The position numbers and the translations under genes were made by a program. The notes below the pieces were generated by a model. It had not been told where the DNA came from. It was given only the letters and a program-made list of their open reading frames with translations, and searched no databases. Below, piece by piece: positions 16,769 through 24,196 of a DNA stretch of 64,000 nucleotides. Source of the DNA: CAVQBJ01 sp963724405 (GTDB taxonomy: Bacteria; Actinomycetota; Thermoleophilia; Solirubrobacterales; Solirubrobacteraceae); contig CAVRUQ010000011.1 of NCBI GenBank assembly GCA_963724405.1, forward strand, positions 372,001 through 436,000, written 5' to 3'. Numbering within the stretch: position 1 is the first letter of the stretch; every line of letters begins with the position of its first letter.

Positions 16769-17353
16769 ATGCCACTCATCGGTCTGACGGGGGGACTCGG
16801 CGCCGGCAAGTCCACGGCGCTGGCCGCCCTGGAGCGACTCGGCGCCGCCGTGCTCTCGACCGACGCCGTCGTGCACGAGCTGTACGCCGGCGACGAGGTC
16901 CGCGACGCCGTGCGCGAGCGCTGGGGTCCGGCCGTCGCACCGGGCGGCGCGGTCGACCGCGCGGCGATCGCCGAGCACGCGTTCTCCGACGACGCCGAGC
17001 GCGGCTGGCTGGAGGGTCTGCTCTGGCCGCGTGTCGGCGCCCGCGTCGGCGAGTGGATCGGCGAGCTTCAGCGACGTCCGCGGCCGCCGCGTGCCGCGGT
17101 CGTCGAGACGCCGCTCCTGTTCGAGGCCGGCATGGAGGGCTCCTACGACGCGACGATCGCGATCGTCGCGTCGGAGGACCTGCGCCGCGAACGGGCGCGC
17201 GGGCGCGGCCACGCGCTCGTCTCCGAGCGGGTCGCGCGGCAGCTGCCGCAGGAGGAGAAGGCGCGGCGCGCGACCTTCGCGGTCCGCAACGACGGCAGCG
17301 TGGCCGAGCTCGAGGCGGAGCTGTCGACCATCCTTGACAAGCTTGTGCCATGA
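16769..17353 (+). CDS. coaE: Dephospho-CoA kinase
   Basis: Final step of CoA synthesis: ATP-dependent phosphorylation of dephospho-CoA. The 194-residue P-loop kinase opens with PLIGLTGGLGAGKSTALAAL (Walker A GGLGAGKS), has the STDAVVHELY segment after the P-loop, VVETPLLFEAGME and the lid region RERARGRGHAL. The ATG at 16769 gives the usual distance to the P-loop; GTG 16730 and ATG 16745 in frame would add a non-homologous extension. Its TGA overlaps the next gene's ATG (17350). Pairs metabolically with the pantothenate genes at 34-37 kb. Confidence 0.95.
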   Translation: MPLIGLTGGLGAGKSTALAALERLGAAVLSTDAVVHELYAGDEVRDAVRERWGPAVAPGGAVDRAAIAEHAFSDDAERGWLEGLLWPRVGARVGEWIGELQRRPRPPRAAVVETPLLFEAGMEGSYDATIAIVASEDLRRERARGRGHALVSERVARQLPQEEKARRATFAVRNDGSVAELEAELSTILDKLVP

Positions 17354-18027
17354 GCGCGCGATCGCCGAGCCGGATGTCGCCGGGTGCGCCGCCGCGCCGC
17401 GCGGCCTACGCGAGCGGGCGGGCGCCGGCCCGGCGTCGCACGCCGGGCGAGCGGCGGCGGCGACTCGGTGTGCTCGTGGCGCTCGTGGCCACCGCGCTGT
17501 TCGTCGTGTGGCTCGCTCCGCGCATCGACCAGGCGGTCCGCGATCTGGCGCTGCCGCTGAAGGACCAGGCGATCATCCGCCGCCAGGCACGGGAGAAGCA
17601 TCTCGACCCGGCGCTGATCGCGGCGGTCATCTTCGCCGAGACGAAGTTCCAGCCGCGCACCTCGCCGACGGGCGCCGAGGGCCTCATGCAGATCGAGCCC
17701 GCGACCGCGCAGTTCCTCGCGCACCTGTCGGGGGGCTACGCCTTCACGACGAGCGACCTCGCGACGCCGAGCGTCAACATCGCGTACGGCAGCTACTACC
17801 TGCGCTACCTGCTCGATCATTACGACGGCGACGAGATGCTCGCCGTCGCGGCCTACAACGGCGGGCTGGCGAACGTCGACCGTTGGCTCGCCGCCGCGCA
17901 GGCCGCGGGACACTCGCTGGCGGTCGCCGACATCCCGTTCGCCGAGACGCGCGACTACGTCTCGAGGGTGCTCGAGATGCAGCGCGAGTACCGCTCGACC
18001 TACGCCACCCAGCTCGGCCTGTCCTGA
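17350..18027 (+). CDS. Membrane-anchored lytic transglycosylase (SLT domain)
   Basis: Cleaves peptidoglycan glycan strands. The 225-residue protein has a basic, proline-rich N-terminus (about 1-38), one membrane helix (about 39-57) and an SLT goose-lysozyme-like domain (about 75-215). The catalytic Glu97 lies in AAVIFAETKFQPRTSPTGAEGLMQI, followed by NIAYGSYYLRYLL and VAAYNGG, the standard family motifs. Start ATG overlaps the coaE stop as ATGA, indicating co-transcription. Topology puts the domain outside the cell. A 7-bp hairpin overlaps its stop codon. Confidence 0.93.
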   Translation: MSARSPSRMSPGAPPRRAAYASGRAPARRRTPGERRRRLGVLVALVATALFVVWLAPRIDQAVRDLALPLKDQAIIRRQAREKHLDPALIAAVIFAETKFQPRTSPTGAEGLMQIEPATAQFLAHLSGGYAFTTSDLATPSVNIAYGSYYLRYLLDHYDGDEMLAVAAYNGGLANVDRWLAAAQAAGHSLAVADIPFAETRDYVSRVLEMQREYRSTYATQLGLS

Positions 18028-18043
18028 GCCGCGCGGGCGGCTC
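18026..18043. terminator. Hairpin between the convergent transglycosylase and csaA genes
   Basis: GAGCCGC (18026-18032), four-base loop GCGG, GCGGCTC (18037-18043). The perfect 7-bp stem starts inside the stop codon and sits between two converging genes. No T-tract, common in high-GC genomes. Confidence 0.45.
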
Positions 18044-18058
18044 GGCCCGAAGTCGCGC

Positions 18059-18388
18059 TCAGCCGATCCGGCTGCCGAGCGCCGCGTCGCGATCGGGCCT
18101 CAGCAGGACGACGCCCTCGCGCGGGTCGAGCGCGCCGAGCACGAGCACCTCGGAGGAGACGGGGCCGATCTGGCGCGGCGGAAGGTTGACGACGCCGACG
18201 ACGAGCCGGCCCACGAGCTCCTCCCGGGCGTAGTGGGTGATCTGCGCCGAGGACCGCCGTCGACCGATCTCGGGCCCGAAGTCGATGGTCAGCCGCCAGG
18301 CCGGCCGGCGCGCCTGCGGGAACTCCTCCACCTCGAGCACCCGCCCGACCCGCATGTCCACGGCCTGGAAGTCGTCGACGCCGATCAT
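18059..18388 (-). CDS. csaA: CsaA-type tRNA-binding-domain protein
   Basis: A 109-residue single OB-fold protein of the EMAPII/tRNA-binding group, full length for CsaA. The family signatures are continuous: DFQAVDMRVGRVLEVEEFP, RRPAWRLTIDFGPEIG, SSAQIT, then LVVGVVNLPPRQIGPVSSE and a terminal VVLLRPDRDAALGSRI. CsaA was described as a secretion-linked chaperone and can bind tRNA in vitro; the exact role is unsettled. The ATG at 18388 is 7 bases from a minus-strand -10, so the gene is probably leaderless and monocistronic. Confidence 0.93.
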   Translation of the reverse strand: MIGVDDFQAVDMRVGRVLEVEEFPQARRPAWRLTIDFGPEIGRRRSSAQITHYAREELVGRLVVGVVNLPPRQIGPVSSEVLVLGALDPREGVVLLRPDRDAALGSRIG

Positions 18389-18395
18389 GCGCGCG

Positions 18396-18401
18396 ATCGT
18401 A
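18396..18401 (-). promoter_or_regulatory. -10 hexamer TACGAT for leaderless csaA
   Basis: On the minus strand TACGAT precedes the csaA ATG by 7 bases (CGCGCGC) with no Shine-Dalgarno sequence. Confidence 0.5.
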
Positions 18402-18494
18402 GTGGAGGCCCCGGCCGCCGGCCCGTGGCGGCGCCCGGCGCGTTCTTTACAGGAGCCCAACACGGCCGAAACCCGCAATTTGCAGGAAAGGCCC

Positions 18495-18509
18495 GTTCGG
18501 TGGCCGAAC
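18495..18509. promoter_or_regulatory. Inverted repeat GTTCGG-TGG-CCGAAC upstream of the binding-protein promoter
   Basis: Perfect 6+6 inverted repeat with a 3-base centre, about 30 bases upstream of the -35 element. The position suits an upstream operator, but no regulator can be named. Confidence 0.3.
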
Positions 18510-18537
18510 AGTCGGGAAGCGAAGGACCCGCTGGCTA

Positions 18538-18566
18538 TTGCTCGCCACCGATGGTGGGAATACGCT
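18538..18566 (+). promoter_or_regulatory. Sigma-70-type promoter for the liv operon
   Basis: TTGCTC (18538-18543), a 17-base spacer and TACGCT (18561-18566). Transcription would begin near 18573, giving an untranslated leader of about 45-50 bases with a good Shine-Dalgarno sequence. This is the clearest conventional promoter in the window. Confidence 0.55.
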
Positions 18567-18621
18567 GGCGCCCTACCCGAGGCGGGTGGAGCCCTGCAAC
18601 AACCGAAGAGGAGTGTTTGGT

Positions 18622-19893
18622 TTGTTCGGAAAGACAACAGCTGGCGTTCTGCTCGCCGTTGGTGCCGTGGCGCTGAGCGCCTGCGGCAGCAGCAGCAGTA
18701 GCAGCACCAGCAGCGGAAACAGCTCGGCGGCGGCGAGCAGCGGGGGGAACACGATCGATTTCTATTCGAGCCTGCCGCTGCAGGGCGCGTCGAGCGCGCA
18801 GACGGTTCCGCTCGTGAACGGTGCGCGGCTCGCGCTCACGCAGGCGGGCGGCAAGGCCGGCCAGTTCACCGTCAATTATCAATCCCTTGACGACTCGACC
18901 GCCCAGGCCGGCAAGTGGGATCCGGGCCAGACGGCGTCGAACGCCCGCAAGGCGGCCGAGGACCCGAAGACCGTCTACTACATCGGCGAGTTCAACTCGG
19001 GCGCGAGCGAGATCTCGATCCCGATCCTCAACCAGGCCGGCGTGCCGCAGGTGAGCCCGGCCAACACGTACGTCGGACTGACCACCAACGACCCGGGCAG
19101 CGCGCCGGGCGAGCCGCAGAAGTACTACCCGACCGGCAAGCGCACGTACCTGCGCATCGTGCCGATCGACACCATTCAGGCGGCGGCGGACCTCGTCGCG
19201 ATGAAGAACGCGGGCTGCACGAAGGTCGCCGTGGCGAACGACAAGGAGGCCTACGGCTCCGGTCTCGCGACCCTGCTGGAGCTCCAGAAGGCGAAGTACG
19301 GCATCACGATCACGAGCAACACCGGCATCGACCCGACGGCGCCGAACTTCCGCTCCTACGCGTCGACGATCAAGGCGCAGGGCGCGGACTGCTTCGAGTT
19401 CGCGGGCATCGTCGCCAACGGCGGCGTGCAGATCACGAAGGACGTGGCCGCGGCCATTCCGGGCGTGAAGATCTTCGGCCCGGACGGTATGTGCACGAGC
19501 ACCTGGACAAACCCGAAGATGGGTGGCGTGCCGCTCAGCCTCGCGCCGCAGATCCAGTGCACCGTCGCGACGCAGGACCTCTCCGCCTACCCGGGCGGCA
19601 AGGCGTTCCTCGCCGCGTATCAGGCGGCGTATCACTCGGTTCCCGACCCGTACGCGATCTACGGCTACGAGGCGATGAAGCTCGGGCTCGACACGATCTC
19701 GAGCCTCGGCGCCAAGGGCAACAACAAGGCCGACGTCCTGGCCGCGCTGTTCGCCACGAAGTCGCGCAACTCGGTCCTCGGGACGTACGGGTTCAACGCG
19801 AACGGCGATACGACCCTCACGTCCTACGGCCTGTACAAGATCGGAGCGGACGGGAATCCCGTGTTCTACAAGACGATCACGCCGAGCTCCTGA
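18622..19893 (+). CDS. livK: Branched-chain amino-acid type ABC transporter binding lipoprotein
   Basis: Solute-binding protein of the importer encoded just downstream, 423 residues. The N-terminal signal ends in lipobox LSAC followed by a Ser-rich linker. The mature domain is the LivJ/LivK type 1 fold: TIDFYSSLPLQG, VNGARLALTQAGG, YIGEFNSGASEISIPILNQAGVPQVSPANTYVGLT, and YAIYGYEAMKLGLD. I favour the TTG at 18622 because GAAGAGGAG (18605-18613) lies 8 bases upstream; a GTG at 18613 in frame would overlap that Shine-Dalgarno sequence. It is paralogous to the lipoprotein at 4313. An 87-base gap with a strong hairpin separates it from livH. The ligand may be an amino acid or another small solute. 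Confidence 0.92.
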   Translation: MFGKTTAGVLLAVGAVALSACGSSSSSSTSSGNSSAAASSGGNTIDFYSSLPLQGASSAQTVPLVNGARLALTQAGGKAGQFTVNYQSLDDSTAQAGKWDPGQTASNARKAAEDPKTVYYIGEFNSGASEISIPILNQAGVPQVSPANTYVGLTTNDPGSAPGEPQKYYPTGKRTYLRIVPIDTIQAAADLVAMKNAGCTKVAVANDKEAYGSGLATLLELQKAKYGITITSNTGIDPTAPNFRSYASTIKAQGADCFEFAGIVANGGVQITKDVAAAIPGVKIFGPDGMCTSTWTNPKMGGVPLSLAPQIQCTVATQDLSAYPGGKAFLAAYQAAYHSVPDPYAIYGYEAMKLGLDTISSLGAKGNNKADVLAALFATKSRNSVLGTYGFNANGDTTLTSYGLYKIGADGNPVFYKTITPSS

Positions 19894-19920
19894 TCGGCGC
19901 CATGACGTCACGGCCGGAAG

Positions 19921-19944
19921 GGAGGGGGCGCTCGCGCCCCCTCC
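19921..19944 (+). other. Strong intercistronic hairpin between binding protein and permease genes
   Basis: GGAGGGGGCG (19921-19930), loop CTCG, CGCCCCCTCC (19935-19944): a perfect 10-bp GC stem with a tetraloop. It sits 28 bases after the livK stop and 36 before livH. Such a structure could act as a partial terminator or protect the upstream mRNA from 3' exonucleases, giving more binding protein than permease. Confidence 0.65.
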
Positions 19945-19980
19945 CCGGGTCGGGCGCTCCGATGCCGACCATTCGCTGAC

Positions 19981-21084
19981 GTGGAAGCGAGCGGCGTCAC
20001 GCGCGTGTCGCCTCCGGCGTTGAGACCGGTGGCATGGGTGCGGCGCCACGCCGGGGCCTGGGGACTGCCGGTGGCGCTCGCGATCCTGCCCGTCTACTAC
20101 GCCCTGCAGGACCTCTTCTCCGGGTACACGGTCTACGTCAACGGCCACGAGGTCGTCTACCACAACCTCACCCAGATCGGACAGAACCTCCTCAACGGTG
20201 TGTCCAACGGCGCGATCTGGGCGCTCATCGCGATCGGCTACACGCTCGTCTACGGGATCATCGAGCTGATCAACTTCGCCCACGGCGACGTCTTCATGAT
20301 CGGCTCGTTCACGTCGGCCGGCTTCGCCGCGTCGATCGGGCTCGGCCTGACCACCGGCCCGCTCGGCCTCGTGCTCGGGCTGCTGCTGACGCTCATCGTC
20401 GCGATGGCGACGTGCGGCTCGCTGAACGTGCTCATCGAGCGGGTCGCCTATCGGCCGCTGCGCAACGCACCGAAGCTGGCGCCGCTCATCACCGCCGTCG
20501 GATTCTCCTTCATCCTGCAGAACGTGGGCCTGTTGTGGCTCGGCCCGTCGCCGTTGAGCGTGCCCGATCTCATCAACGAGAACCACGTGGTCGTCACCGT
20601 GTTCGGGATCGTCATCCGCAACGCGGACGTCCTGGCCGTGGGCGTCACGGTGCCGCTCGTCGTACTGCTCGCCTGGTTCATCACCCGCACCCGGCATGGG
20701 CGGGCGATGCGCGCCACCGCCCAGGATCCTGATGCGGCACGGCTGATGGGCATCAACGTGGACACGACGATCTCGCTGACCTTCCTCATCGGCGGGATGC
20801 TCGCCGGGGCGGCCGGGCTCGTGTACGCGCTGTACGAGACGACGATCTGGTACTTCCAGGGCTTCGAGGCCGGGCTGATCGCCTTCACGGCGGCGGTCAT
20901 GGGCGGCATCGGCAACGTGCGCGGCGCGGTGCTCGGCGGCATCATCATCGGCTGCATCCAGCAGATCTCCGACGCGCGCATCAAGCCGGAGTGGACCCCT
21001 GCCATCGTCTTCGTGTACCTCATCGCGATCATGGTCCTGCGCCCGCGCGGGCTGCTCGGCGAGGAGACGAGGGAGGCGGGATGA
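19981..21084 (+). CDS. livH: Branched-chain amino-acid ABC transporter permease LivH
   Basis: Inner-membrane permease, 367 residues, with about eight hydrophobic helices. Family landmarks: NGVSNGAIWALIAIGYTLVYGIIELINFAHGDVFMIG, ERVAYRPLRNAPKLAPLITAVGFSFILQN, the EAA-like loop TRHGRAMRATAQDPDAARLMGINVD, and AAVMGGIGNVRGAVLGG. The N-terminal 50 residues include an extra helix (about 26-42) before a long extracytoplasmic loop. GTG 19981 is the first start and has no obvious Shine-Dalgarno sequence. The stop TGA overlaps the ATG (21081) of a 46-codon ORF that in turn overlaps livM. Confidence 0.93.
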   Translation: MEASGVTRVSPPALRPVAWVRRHAGAWGLPVALAILPVYYALQDLFSGYTVYVNGHEVVYHNLTQIGQNLLNGVSNGAIWALIAIGYTLVYGIIELINFAHGDVFMIGSFTSAGFAASIGLGLTTGPLGLVLGLLLTLIVAMATCGSLNVLIERVAYRPLRNAPKLAPLITAVGFSFILQNVGLLWLGPSPLSVPDLINENHVVVTVFGIVIRNADVLAVGVTVPLVVLLAWFITRTRHGRAMRATAQDPDAARLMGINVDTTISLTFLIGGMLAGAAGLVYALYETTIWYFQGFEAGLIAFTAAVMGGIGNVRGAVLGGIIIGCIQQISDARIKPEWTPAIVFVYLIAIMVLRPRGLLGEETREAG

Positions 21085-21221
21085 GCAGCGAGCCTGCGGT
21101 CAAGCGAGACCGGGCGTCCGCCTCGCTGCGCTGGCGCGCCGTCACCGGGAGAGCCGGCCGGATGCAGGCTCCCTCCATACCGGAGGACCCCCCGTGGCGG
21201 GGGGCAGGCAGGCGGGCATGA
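21081..21221 (+). CDS. 46-codon ORF coupled at both ends between livH and livM
   Basis: ATG 21081 overlaps the livH stop as ATGA, and its own TGA (21219-21221) overlaps the livM ATG at 21218 as ATGA. The peptide is basic and hydrophilic (begins MSSEPAVKRDRASAS, ends PPWRGAGRRA) with no recognisable domain. It may be a coupling cistron carrying ribosomes across the C6/G6 hairpin, or the true N-terminal extension of LivM separated by a one-base error in the homopolymer run at 21188-21204. I cannot decide between these. Confidence 0.5.
   Translation: MSSEPAVKRDRASASLRWRAVTGRAGRMQAPSIPEDPPWRGAGRRA
21188..21204 (+). other. C6/G6 hairpin immediately upstream of livM
   Basis: CCCCCCG (21188-21194), loop TGG, CGGGGGG (21198-21204). 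The 7-bp all-GC stem lies 14 bases before the livM ATG and would restrict ribosome access unless the upstream ORF is being translated. The homopolymer runs also make a sequencing indel possible. Confidence 0.55.
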
Positions 21222-22387
21222 CCGAGCTGCGTGCGCAGCTGGCGGAGTGGCGCGCGGCGGTCCGGTCGCGGCTGCCGCCGTGGTGGCCGCGGGCGCTGGC
21301 GGGCGCGCTGCTGCTGTTCGGGGTGGTCTTCCCGCTGCTGTTCTCGCAGGCCTCGGATTTCCTCAACGCGACGATCATCGCGCTCGCGTACGTCGTGTTC
21401 GCCCTCGGGCTGAACATCGTCGTCGGCTTCGCCGGGCTGCTCGACCTCGGCTACGTGGCCTTCTTCGCGCTCGGCGCCTACACCGTGGGCTGGCTCGGCT
21501 CGGGCTTCTTCTTCAAGGCGAACGTCCACGTGCTCGTGAACAGCTTCGCGAGCTCGCTGCCCGGCGTGCACCTCAACTTCGTGCTCATCCTGATCGCCGC
21601 GGTGATCATCACCTCGGTGGCGGGCATCATCATCGGCACGCCGACGCTGCGCCTGCGGGGCGACTACATCGCGATCGTGACCCTCGGCTTCGGGGAGATC
21701 ATCCGCGTCATCGCGGTCAACGGGCAGGACATCCACGTGTTCGGCGGCGGCCAGACGCTGACCGCGGGCGAGATCGGGATCACGCCGGTGGACCCGGTCT
21801 ACCTGCCCGGGATCGGGACGTTCGACCAGCTCCATCTGAGACCGTGGTACTGGGTCGTGTTCGTGCTCGTGTGCATCGTGCTGTTCGTCAACGTGCGGCT
21901 GCGCGACTCGAGACTCGGGCGCGCCTGGATCGCGCTGCGCGAGGACGAGGTCGCGGCCGTGTCGATGGGGATCCCCCAGGTCCGCACCAAGCTGCTCGCC
22001 TACGCGACCGGGGCCGCGTTCGGCGGCATGGCCGGCGCGTTCCTCGGGGCGTACTACAACGAGGTCAACGCCGATCAGTTCGCGTTCGGCTTCTCGATCT
22101 TCGTCCTCGCGATGGTGATCGTCGGCGGGCTCGGCTCGATCTGGGGCGTCACGCTCGGGGCGCTGCTGCTCTCGTACATCAACTACTACATCATCCCGAA
22201 CCTGAGCGACAAGCTGACGCAGCTGGGGATCCACTTCCAGCTCACGAGCGTCGAGTTCGGCATCTTCGGCTTCCTGCTCGTGTTCGTGATGGTCCTGCGC
22301 CCGCAGGGGCTGATCCCCGAGCGAAGGCGCCAGCTCGAGCTGACCGAGGGGATCGGCGAGGTCGAGATCCAGGAGCCGACCGCGTGA
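21218..22387 (+). CDS. livM: Branched-chain amino-acid ABC transporter permease LivM
   Basis: Second permease of the importer, 389 residues from ATG 21218, with about ten hydrophobic helices. Landmarks: FVVFALGLNIVVGFAGLLDLGYVAFFALGAY (as read: YVVFALGLN...), GTPTLRLRGDYIAIVTLGFGEIIR, the EAA-like loop LGRAWIALREDEVAAVSMGIP, and AYYNEVNADQFAFGFS with MVIVGGLGSIWG. GTG 21194 in frame is an alternative start but falls inside the C6/G6 hairpin. Coupled to the preceding small ORF by ATGA; livG follows after 10 bases. Works with LivH, LivG and LivF. Confidence 0.93.
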   Translation: MTELRAQLAEWRAAVRSRLPPWWPRALAGALLLFGVVFPLLFSQASDFLNATIIALAYVVFALGLNIVVGFAGLLDLGYVAFFALGAYTVGWLGSGFFFKANVHVLVNSFASSLPGVHLNFVLILIAAVIITSVAGIIIGTPTLRLRGDYIAIVTLGFGEIIRVIAVNGQDIHVFGGGQTLTAGEIGITPVDPVYLPGIGTFDQLHLRPWYWVVFVLVCIVLFVNVRLRDSRLGRAWIALREDEVAAVSMGIPQVRTKLLAYATGAAFGGMAGAFLGAYYNEVNADQFAFGFSIFVLAMVIVGGLGSIWGVTLGALLLSYINYYIIPNLSDKLTQLGIHFQLTSVEFGIFGFLLVFVMVLRPQGLIPERRRQLELTEGIGEVEIQEPTA

Positions 22388-22397
22388 GGGCGCACCC

Positions 22398-23216
22398 ATG
22401 ACGGCCGCCCCCGCGAGCCCGGTCGAGCCCCCGGCGGTGTCCGACGCGATCCTGACGGCGGAGCACGTGGTCAAGGAGTTCGGGGGCCTCGTCGCGGTCG
22501 ACGACGTCTCGGTGGCCGTCCCGCGCCACTCGATCGTGTCGATCATCGGGCCCAACGGCGCCGGCAAGACGACGTTCTTCAACATGCTGACCGGGCTGTA
22601 CAAGCCGACCGCGGGACGGATCGCCTTCGACGGCGCCGACGTGACGGGCGCGCGGCCGGACATCATCACCCGCCGCGGCGTGGCGCGCACGTTCCAGAAC
22701 ATCCGCCTGTTCGGCGCGATGACCGCCCTGGAGAACGTCATGGTCGGGCGCAACTCGCGCCTGCGCACGGGGCTGTTCGGGGCGATCGTGCGCACGCCGC
22801 GCGCCCGGCGGGAGGAGCGTGAGGTGCGCGAGCGGGCCCACGAGGTGCTCGAGTACGTCGGCGTCCGCACAGGCGCCAACCGGCTGGCCACGAACCTGTC
22901 CTACGGCGACCAGCGCCGCGTCGAGATCGCGCGCGCGCTCGCGTCCGATCCGAAGCTGCTGCTGCTCGACGAGCCGACCGCCGGGATGAACCCGCGCGAG
23001 TCCGAGCAGCTCACCGACTTCATGCGCCGCATGCGCGACGAGCTCTCGCTGACGATCCTGCTCATCGAGCACGACATGAAGGTCGTCATGGGCGTGTCCG
23101 AGCGCGTCACGGTGCTCGATCACGGCCACAAGATCGCCGAGGGCGATCCGGCCACCGTGCGCGCGGATCCCGCCGTGATCGAGGCCTATCTCGGCAAACC
23201 GCCCGAGGAGGGCTGA
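22398..23216 (+). CDS. livG: Branched-chain amino-acid ABC transporter ATPase LivG
   Basis: Cytoplasmic ATPase, 272 residues. Walker A GPNGAGKTTFFNML, the LivG-specific GVARTFQNIRLFGAMTALENVMVGRN, signature LSYGDQRRVEIARALA, Walker B LLLLDEPTAGMNP and switch His in LIEHDMKVVMG are all intact. A C-terminal tail DPAVIEAYLGKPPEEG is typical of LivG/LivF proteins. Ten bases after livM; livF begins 2 bases after its stop. The signature's LSYGD instead of LSGGQ is normal for this subfamily. Confidence 0.96.
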   Translation: MTAAPASPVEPPAVSDAILTAEHVVKEFGGLVAVDDVSVAVPRHSIVSIIGPNGAGKTTFFNMLTGLYKPTAGRIAFDGADVTGARPDIITRRGVARTFQNIRLFGAMTALENVMVGRNSRLRTGLFGAIVRTPRARREEREVRERAHEVLEYVGVRTGANRLATNLSYGDQRRVEIARALASDPKLLLLDEPTAGMNPRESEQLTDFMRRMRDELSLTILLIEHDMKVVMGVSERVTVLDHGHKIAEGDPATVRADPAVIEAYLGKPPEEG

Positions 23217-23218
23217 CC

Positions 23219-23926
23219 GTGGCGCTGCTCGAGGTCGACGAGATCCACACCTTCTACGGCAGCATCGAGGCGCTCAAGGGCGTGTCGCTGACCGTCGAGG
23301 AGGGCGAGATCGTGACCCTCATCGGCTCCAACGGCGCCGGCAAGTCCACGACGCTGCGCTCGATCTCGGGGCTGACCCGCGCGCGCGCCGGCGCGATCCG
23401 CTTCGCCGGCCAGGAGATCACGCGGCTACCGCCGCAGGACATCGTCGGCCTCGGCGTGGCCCAGTCGCCGGAGGGCCGGCACTGCTTCCACCGCATGACG
23501 GTGCGCGAGAACCTCGACCTCGGCGCCTACCTGCGCCGGGGCGGCGACGTGGCCGGGGACCTCGAGCGGGTGTTCGAGTTGTTCCCGCGGCTGCGCGAGC
23601 GCGAGCGCCAGAAGGCGGGCACGATGTCCGGCGGCGAGCAGCAGATGCTCGCGATCGGTCGCGCGCTCATGGCCCGGCCCCGGCTGCTGTTGCTCGACGA
23701 GCCGTCGATGGGAATCGCCCCGATCCTCGTGCAGCGCATCTACGAGACGATCGGCGAGATCAACCGCGGCGGCGTCGCGATCCTGCTCGTCGAGCAGAAC
23801 GCCAATTACGCGCTCGACCATTCCCGGCGGGGCTACGTTCTCGAGACGGGTCGCGTCGTGCTCGCCGATGACTCGAGCCGCCTGCGTGACGACCCCGAGG
23901 TCCAGCGGGCCTACCTCGGCGCATGA
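23219..23926 (+). CDS. livF: Branched-chain amino-acid ABC transporter ATPase LivF
   Basis: Partner ATPase of LivG, 235 residues. Walker A GSNGAGKSTTLRSI, Q-loop region GVAQSPEGRHCFHRMTVRENL, signature MSGGEQQMLAIGRALMARP, Walker B LLLLDEPSMGIAP and LVEQNANYALD are intact. GTG start at 23219; the stop overlaps the next gene's ATG (23923) as ATGA. Length is normal for the subfamily. Confidence 0.96.
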   Translation: MALLEVDEIHTFYGSIEALKGVSLTVEEGEIVTLIGSNGAGKSTTLRSISGLTRARAGAIRFAGQEITRLPPQDIVGLGVAQSPEGRHCFHRMTVRENLDLGAYLRRGGDVAGDLERVFELFPRLRERERQKAGTMSGGEQQMLAIGRALMARPRLLLLDEPSMGIAPILVQRIYETIGEINRGGVAILLVEQNANYALDHSRRGYVLETGRVVLADDSSRLRDDPEVQRAYLGA

Positions 23927-24156
23927 TCGTCCTGGCCGCCATCGGCGCGACGGCGCTGTACCTGCTGTTCATCTGGCTGCTGTCGGCCGCCGGGGCGGCC
24001 TGGCTCGCCGACCGCAAGGGCTACGGCGAGCGCCTGGGGCTCGCCCTCGGGCTGCTGCTGAGCCTCGTCGGGCTCATCCTCGTGCTGCTGCTCCCGGGCC
24101 GGCCGGGCTCGGCCTGGAAGGTCGACGGGCCGGTCCCCCGGCGCCGCCGCGGCTGA
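23923..24156 (+). CDS. Small two-helix membrane protein at the end of the liv operon
   Basis: A 77-residue protein with helices at about 3-28 and 39-58, a DRKGYGERLG loop between them and a basic tail ending RRRRG. The ATGA overlap with livF shows it is translated as the operon's last gene. I do not recognise a family. An accessory role in the importer is suggested only by coupling; it could equally be an unrelated hitchhiker. Confidence 0.7.
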   Translation: MIVLAAIGATALYLLFIWLLSAAGAAWLADRKGYGERLGLALGLLLSLVGLILVLLLPGRPGSAWKVDGPVPRRRRG

Positions 24157-24180
24157 GCTTCGTACGGCGCCTCCCGCCGC

Positions 24181-24186
24181 TAACGT
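24181..24186 (+). promoter_or_regulatory. -10 hexamer TAACGT upstream of uvrB
   Basis: TAACGT ends 10 bases before the uvrB ATG (24197). The interval includes GAGGGG, so this mRNA may have a very short leader with a partial Shine-Dalgarno sequence. No LexA-type box is visible here. Confidence 0.45.
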
Positions 24187-24196
24187 GAGGGGTCGC

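Noticed and set aside
18495..18509. Possible LexA box upstream of the liv operon
   Set aside because: The half-sites are in the reverse order (GTTCG then CGAAC) with the wrong spacing, so it is an inverted repeat but not an SOS box.
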